DNA from: Mnemiopsis leidyi
Lineage: Eukaryota > Ctenophora > Tentaculata > Lobata > Bolinopsidae
Assembly: GCA_000226015.1 (NCBI GenBank)
Contig: JH153160.1
Coordinates: 100,820-154,681, forward strand
Length of the DNA stretch: 53,862 bases
Direction of reading: 5' to 3'
The position numbers and the translations under genes were made by a program. Below are positions 49,401 to 53,862 of the stretch, piece by piece (the first letter of the stretch is position 1; the number at the start of each line of letters is the position of its first letter). Under the pieces are notes generated by a model. The model was not told the DNA's origin. It was given only the letters and a program-made list of their open reading frames with translations, and did not search any database.

Positions 49401-52400
49401 CTATTAAAATGAGGACCGAAATATCGCAGTGTTTTCACAAAACTGGCAATAAGTAAGTACGTGGAACGCGCGCAATCAATGTGAGGGCTACCTGTAATGC
49501 AACATGTACTAAAAGCGCGCATTTTCGGTAGACCTTTTTTCGTGACATCCCAATATTCCAAACCGCAACATACAACTACGCCATTCTGCTATGTATGCGC
49601 TATATGAACGATTAATTATCACAGCTCTCCAAATCAAGGTACACAGCTTAGTCTGGATAAAGAGTAACTCACACATGACATCGGGGTAGTTTTCCGTGGA
49701 AATGAGGACCACTAGTCGGACCATCCCGATAAGCGGATCGCTAAAACTGTCGTTGTAAACCTCTGTTTCCCCCTCAACGTACGGTCCCGCAAACTTTTTC
49801 TCTGCAACTGCACAGCCGGTTGCATAGGAGACATTGTTGACGGTTACCATGTCTGAGTCGTCCCCCGTACACAAACAGAAGGGGTAGACGGAGCGGTCCC
49901 AGCATGGGTTGTCTTGGCAGTAGAACTTGTCTTCCTCCAGCTTCTGTACGATCGATCCTAGCGAGGGATCGATGCAATCCTTCGTGAACATGTACGTCTT
50001 GCCGAAGAAGGTCTGAAATCATTTGTTTATTGCAGCAGCTCTGATTTCCAATGCCAAGTACGGAGATGGTCGGTAATCCAAGAGGTTGATGCTTCTTAAG
50101 TTGAAACCACTTTCGATAAAAAAGTTTATAAAGTTACAATTGACAGAAACACAAATTACTGACCACTCCAAGCCAAGCGAAGAACAGGACAAAGCAGATG
50201 ATAACGAAAGTCAGCTTTATCAGCTCGTTCAACATGTCCGTCAGAGTCTCTAGGATTCGCCGTAGTTCCCGGTAACGAGTTAGCAGTAACACCGGTCTGA
50301 ACGGCCGACTGAACCGTAGCTGTAGGGAGGCAATGTGTAGAGTACTTCAGGAATGATTTAGCAAATGTATCGTTAGCAAAAATTAGTAAAACTGTCGTAG
50401 AATCAGTGGATTTTTTTCTCAGCAACTTTGTTTCGTAAACTTACCCCTTTCTGGTCCATAGCGTAGTAGGTGCAGGTGAATATGATCCAGTCAATTGAAA
50501 ACAATAAAATAAAAAATGTTGTAACCCTGAAAATATTTAACATTTATTCTTGAAATGCGTAACTTCAGAAAGGCAAAACATTTGTTGTAACCGACTACGA
50601 TTTTTATTAATCAAGCACTTCGCTCAGTAATGAAATTAATAAATTTATTATAATAATAACTGGTATTCAAAGCTTGATGCGCTTAAACTTACTTGTGCCA
50701 CTTTTTAGTAAAGTAAACACTAGGCTTCATATAAGTAGCTTTCATAAATACATCAGTAACAAATATCTGAAATACATCTGGGTCACAATTATATAAATGC
50801 GATGGCTTTTACGTCCATCATTATTAAAAGTAAGGCGCTCTGATGAACTTGTATTTTCTAGTAAATTCAAGTAGTTTACAATTTAACTTCATAACTATGA
50901 ATAGTGTGAGTAAACTGGGTAAACAATTCCAGAAACTGGTGGGTATTTAAGGCCACACCCTAAATAAGCGAAAACCAAATATTCAATGCCAGACGCCGGT
51001 ATTCTATGCTAAAACGTCGATATTCTGTATCGGGTACAAACTACAGTCCACAGAAAAACAGCGAGTCCGAAATTCTGATTAATTTCAGGGAATGCGATTT
51101 TAACTTCATGCGTGACTTTACGTATAACTTTGTATAAATTCGTGTAAAACTTCGTCTTGAAGTGAACCTTTACACGGCTAAGTCATTTACCAATTCAATA
51201 ATAAGTTAACATCGACAAGACATTCGCATCTAAGCTCTTTGTTTTTCCTAAACAGAGCCTGATCTATGGTCATTAGTCTAAATTCTAAATGTGGTGTGTA
51301 ATTTACGATGTTATGACGTAGCACTGGGGGCACATTTAGACTGTAAGAACACCTGGCTGCAGGCATACCACAAAATATAAGTGCGTATTGATCTCACTTG
51401 CCCACAACACTTACCATAATTAATAAAAATTCAACAAAAAGTGTCCAAGCTTCCCAATCTTTGATAATGCTCTTGTTGTTGCAGATTTCGCTGCCTTTTT
51501 TGAATTTGAACATTTCCTGATCGCAGACAGTGATAGCGGCCGAGGAAGGAGGCTCGAAGAATATCAGGATTGCCAGGAAAACGATGGAGAGGTAGATGAA
51601 TCGGGCCCACCAATCGTGCGTTTGTATGAAGAAACATCTGAAACGTAAGTACGTTAACAATGCTTTTTCTCGAACTGGAAAATAGTTTTTCAGTAATAGG
51701 CACATCCAAAGTGATAATTGTACGGTCAAAGATAATCAAAGCTTGACGTTTTGTTTCCAAACTTAGTAAAACTTATAATATTTTGGAATTCCGCGAACAA
51801 AATGACCGTAAAAAGCTGTATAAATCGACTTGACTTACAACTGAATTTTCCGTGACTTTTCTGACATTTTGCCTTTTCCGTTGGCAAGCCTGAAAATAAT
51901 TTACAGTTATTTCTTTACATCATGAGAGCAGACATCTATATCCTTTTCACACCTCATGGAATTGGAGCAAGTTACACAGGCAGTGACTATGGAGTGTAAC
52001 AGTACTTATAACACAGAGATCTAGAAATGGGTTACAGCGACAGAGAACTAGAGATGGGTTACAGAACAGAGATCTAGAGATGGGTCACAGAGACAGAGAA
52101 CTAGAGCTGGGTTACAGAGACAGAGAACTAGAGATGGGTTACAGAGACAGAGAACTAGAGATGGGTTACAGAGACAGAGAACTAGAGATGGGTTACAGAG
52201 ACAGAGAACTAGAGATGGGTTACAGAGACAGAGAACTAGAGATGGGTTACAGGAGATAGAGATCTATAGACAGAGAACTAGAGATGGGTTACAGAGACAG
52301 GGGTTACAGAGACAGAGAACTAGAGATAGGTTACAGAGACAGAGATCTAGAGCTGGGTTATAGAGACAGACAACTAGAAATGGGTTACATATACAGAGAT

Positions 52401-53049
52401 CGAGATATGACCTTAGAGAGCTTTAAAAAAGACATCTTTAGTTTTGTGTCGTCGTGCTTATATATAGATTGTTGCAACAGAAACCGCCCAATTTTTGAGA
52501 GCCGTCCTGATGATTTTACTCAACAAAAGATTCCACGCTAAAGGCAGACTGCTCACTGCTGAATACCGCATGTTTGCGTGTTACATTGAAACTCCTTAGC
52601 TAGAAGCAATGTTGTGGATACAACAATGTAAATACAACAATACGCACGACTATTTCAAGCAGCAAATTTGGACCTTCAGCAGCTATTCTAGTGTGTTAAA
52701 GTAGATCGTCAATATACACACTCAAGAGGTGCAGATCACAGTGAATTCGGGATACGGGAAATCAGAAATTACAACATTCTATCTGAACTCAATTCAGTCT
52801 TATAGAACTTACTGAGATGGACTCCAACATTCAAGAATACTTAATTAAATTTATTTTTTTACATTCAGTTATAAACCTGTTTTTATTTTGAAAAACTTTA
52901 AAAACTTCAGAGTGGAACTCACCTCCCATCCCTAGCGTCTTCAACATAACACGCTGCCTTGCTGATGTGGTTGGGAACTGTTATGTTCTCATCGGTGATG
53001 TGCCGATTGTTTTGGTTTTTTTCGATCTCTTTCGATAGTTCAATGTACC
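43439..53049 (-). CDS. Two-pore-channel-like cation channel B (both ends unresolved), at least 19 exons
   Basis: Exons (minus): 53049-52923, 51889-51839, 51637-51415, 50766-50693, 50526-50445, 50319-50164, 50012-49673, 49296-49264, 49164-49000, 48842-48617, 48233-48035, 47875-47763, 47575-47446, one of 47235-47101 or 47012-46872, 45918-45670, 45519-44800, 44666-44484, 44187-44089, 43913-43439; about 1,260 aa. Paralogue of channel A: ISKAACYVEDARDGR, LIFFEPPSSAAITVC, S4 RFSRPFRPVLLLTRYRELRR, pore I STENYPDVM, S6 MFLLLSVLLAVIVEFW, EF-hand-like DWEQKGQLDVLD, pore II TTSNWHSVMN, S6 LDLMIAIAIEMYNA. The C-terminal unknown region is one 720-bp exon here but two exons in A. The tail has a DDDDDSDDSDDSDDDDD run and RSQRSNRSSRSQ. 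The first exon (ATG...G, phase 1) and the last exon(s) were not found. Confidence 0.83.
44206..44373. repeat. Minisatellite, about 37-bp unit, 4-5 copies
   Basis: Unit: CGACGTGTAAGACTAGGTCT then ACTAAGTTAATATTT. It lies in the channel B intron just 5' of exon 44187-44089, and copies are nearly identical, suggesting recent expansion. Confidence 0.92.
46593..46815 (-). CDS. Unassigned open frame inside a channel B intron
   Basis: Minus-strand frame of about 74 codons: FYVWFVNEPSFLAQLW, EDVEKGKLGFIAELIWPVGN, PQLVVTDTRSGQTKFADYIT, FNLTGQ, stop. The composition is balanced and protein-like, and past the stop the same frame continues LMGHATESVYAPNT for 35 codons. No transmembrane or channel feature, and no splice sites I trust. 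It may be a relic of a foreign or mobile gene. Not recognised. Confidence 0.3.
46872..47235 (-). other. Pair of alternative exons for domain-II S5 of channel B
   Basis: Exon a 47235-47101 (45 codons: VLVVLFELFFFILIIMYVFL... to CKL) and exon b 47012-46872 (47 codons: VLCVLLMLMLFVLVICYVFL... to CEL). Both start after CAG, end before GTAAG, are phase 0 at both ends and encode the same helix (IGLELFA) and turret. Channel A has one such exon (31856-31719). Confidence 0.8.
52010..52405. repeat. Minisatellite (GAGACAGAGAACTAGAGATGGGTTACA), about 14 copies
   Basis: 27-bp units (TACAGAGACAGAGAACTAGA then GATGGGT), near-perfect in the middle and degenerate at the edges, in the channel B intron between exons 53049-52923 and 51889-51839. 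Confidence 0.93.
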
Positions 53050-53862
53050 CTGAAATTAGATTGTAGTTAGATTTGCAAGATAATAAGCCTATTGTTTATG
53101 GATCTGAGACATAAAAGACTAGATCATTGTTCCTCAAACAATAAACGGCCAACTTGGCCAACCAGGGAGTTATCAGTCAAGCTTAGCGTGCAAAAGCTGC
53201 ACTCACTCTAACTGCTAATCCCCGTGAATGTTTACTTAAATAGCCCAATGAAAGTTTATAACATGAAAACTCAGTTCATGTCGCCAAACAGGGACAAGTC
53301 GTAATATCAGCTGAATCTGGATCACCGTTATCAACTTGACTGAACCTCACAATACACCTCACTACCTCATTACTTCACTACTAACTCGTTATTAAAGTCC
53401 GGTCTTCAGACCACGAAATTCAGAACATTCCAGCTAATGAATGTGCAGGGTGTTATGACAAGTATACTGTCACAATGTCACACAAGTGCCAGAACGGGTC
53501 CGCACACGTGACACAATTGACATTTACTGTAAGTCCTGTAAGTACACAGCCGCACCGATCCGAAGGACGGCACCTTTATCGACAGCTGTTCTGTGGAAGT
53601 TCTAAGTCACGGAGACCAACATAGCACTATTATATACTTTACAGAAAGCTATAGTCCAAGACTACTATACTTAACATAGAACCGGCTAAAGATGTGAAGT
53701 TAGAGCCCTTACTAAACATGAGGGATGAAAACAACACGTGTGTGTGTTTGTGTGTATGTGTGTGTGTTGTGTGTGTGTGTTGTGTGTATGTGTGTGTTTG
53801 TGTGTGTGTGTGTTTGTGTGTGGTATGTGTGTGTTGTGTGTGTGTGTTGTGTGTGTGTGTTT
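53050..53862. other. Channel B 5' side, ending in a (TG)n microsatellite
   Basis: It should contain the first coding exon of channel B or a promoter, but no ATG exon with a phase-1 donor was convincing. From about 53739 to the edge it is a TG/GTGTTTG simple repeat. Confidence 0.6.

Noticed and set aside
52284..52541. Plus-strand frame with repeated GYRDRELE
   Set aside because: Product of the 27-bp minisatellite, inside a channel B intron.
53695..53722. MFSKGSNFTSLA as the first exon of channel B
   Set aside because: The phase would fit but the donor (GCCG|GTTCTA) is weak and there is no similarity to the A start (MEHFFNRRPTK).

Overview
This window is nuclear DNA from an animal. Coding regions are split by many short GT-AG introns (mostly about 100-400 bp), intergenic DNA is AT-rich, and the recognisable genes are metazoan or eukaryotic: NBAS, a PIM-like kinase, a class A GPCR, canopy/MZB1-type ER proteins and two-pore channels. 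Decayed LINE pieces, a MITE-like inverted repeat and several minisatellites are also present. An invertebrate, possibly non-bilaterian, fits, but I cannot name the species. All gene models here come from splicing exons by eye (reading phase, splice sites, family similarity); no transcript was available.

Layout. 1-1640: pieces of a non-LTR retrotransposon, with an ORF2 endonuclease start running off the left edge on the minus strand and an ORF1 remnant on the plus strand. 1877-22555: a complete 21-exon NBAS gene (about 1,919 aa, plus strand). Its 13th intron is 10.6 kb and holds six minus-strand genes: an intronless GPCR (8687-9607), four tandem paralogues of a secreted cysteine-rich protein that I do not recognise (9924-16916), and an intronless PIM-like kinase (17352-18173). 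22857-26017: two tandem four-exon genes for acidic canopy/MZB1-like ER proteins, one ending in KDEL.

26903-53049 (minus strand): two tandem two-pore-channel-like genes of about 9-10 kb each, separated by a gene-poor, repeat-rich stretch (about 36-41.7 kb). That stretch includes a 10-N gap and an odd GC-rich hairpin cluster. Both channels have the usual two 6-TM repeats with an EF-hand-like linker, followed by an unusually long cytoplasmic C-terminus ending in Ser/Asp-rich segments. The second gene carries two alternative exons for the S5 helix of domain II.

The most novel items are the four-gene secreted family, with a conserved dibasic cleavage site followed by QYDL, its nesting in an NBAS intron with other opposite-strand genes, and the extended two-pore channels with a duplicated S5 exon. 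NBAS and the two canopy-like proteins both belong to the early secretory pathway, but nothing in the sequence shows a shared operon-like control.
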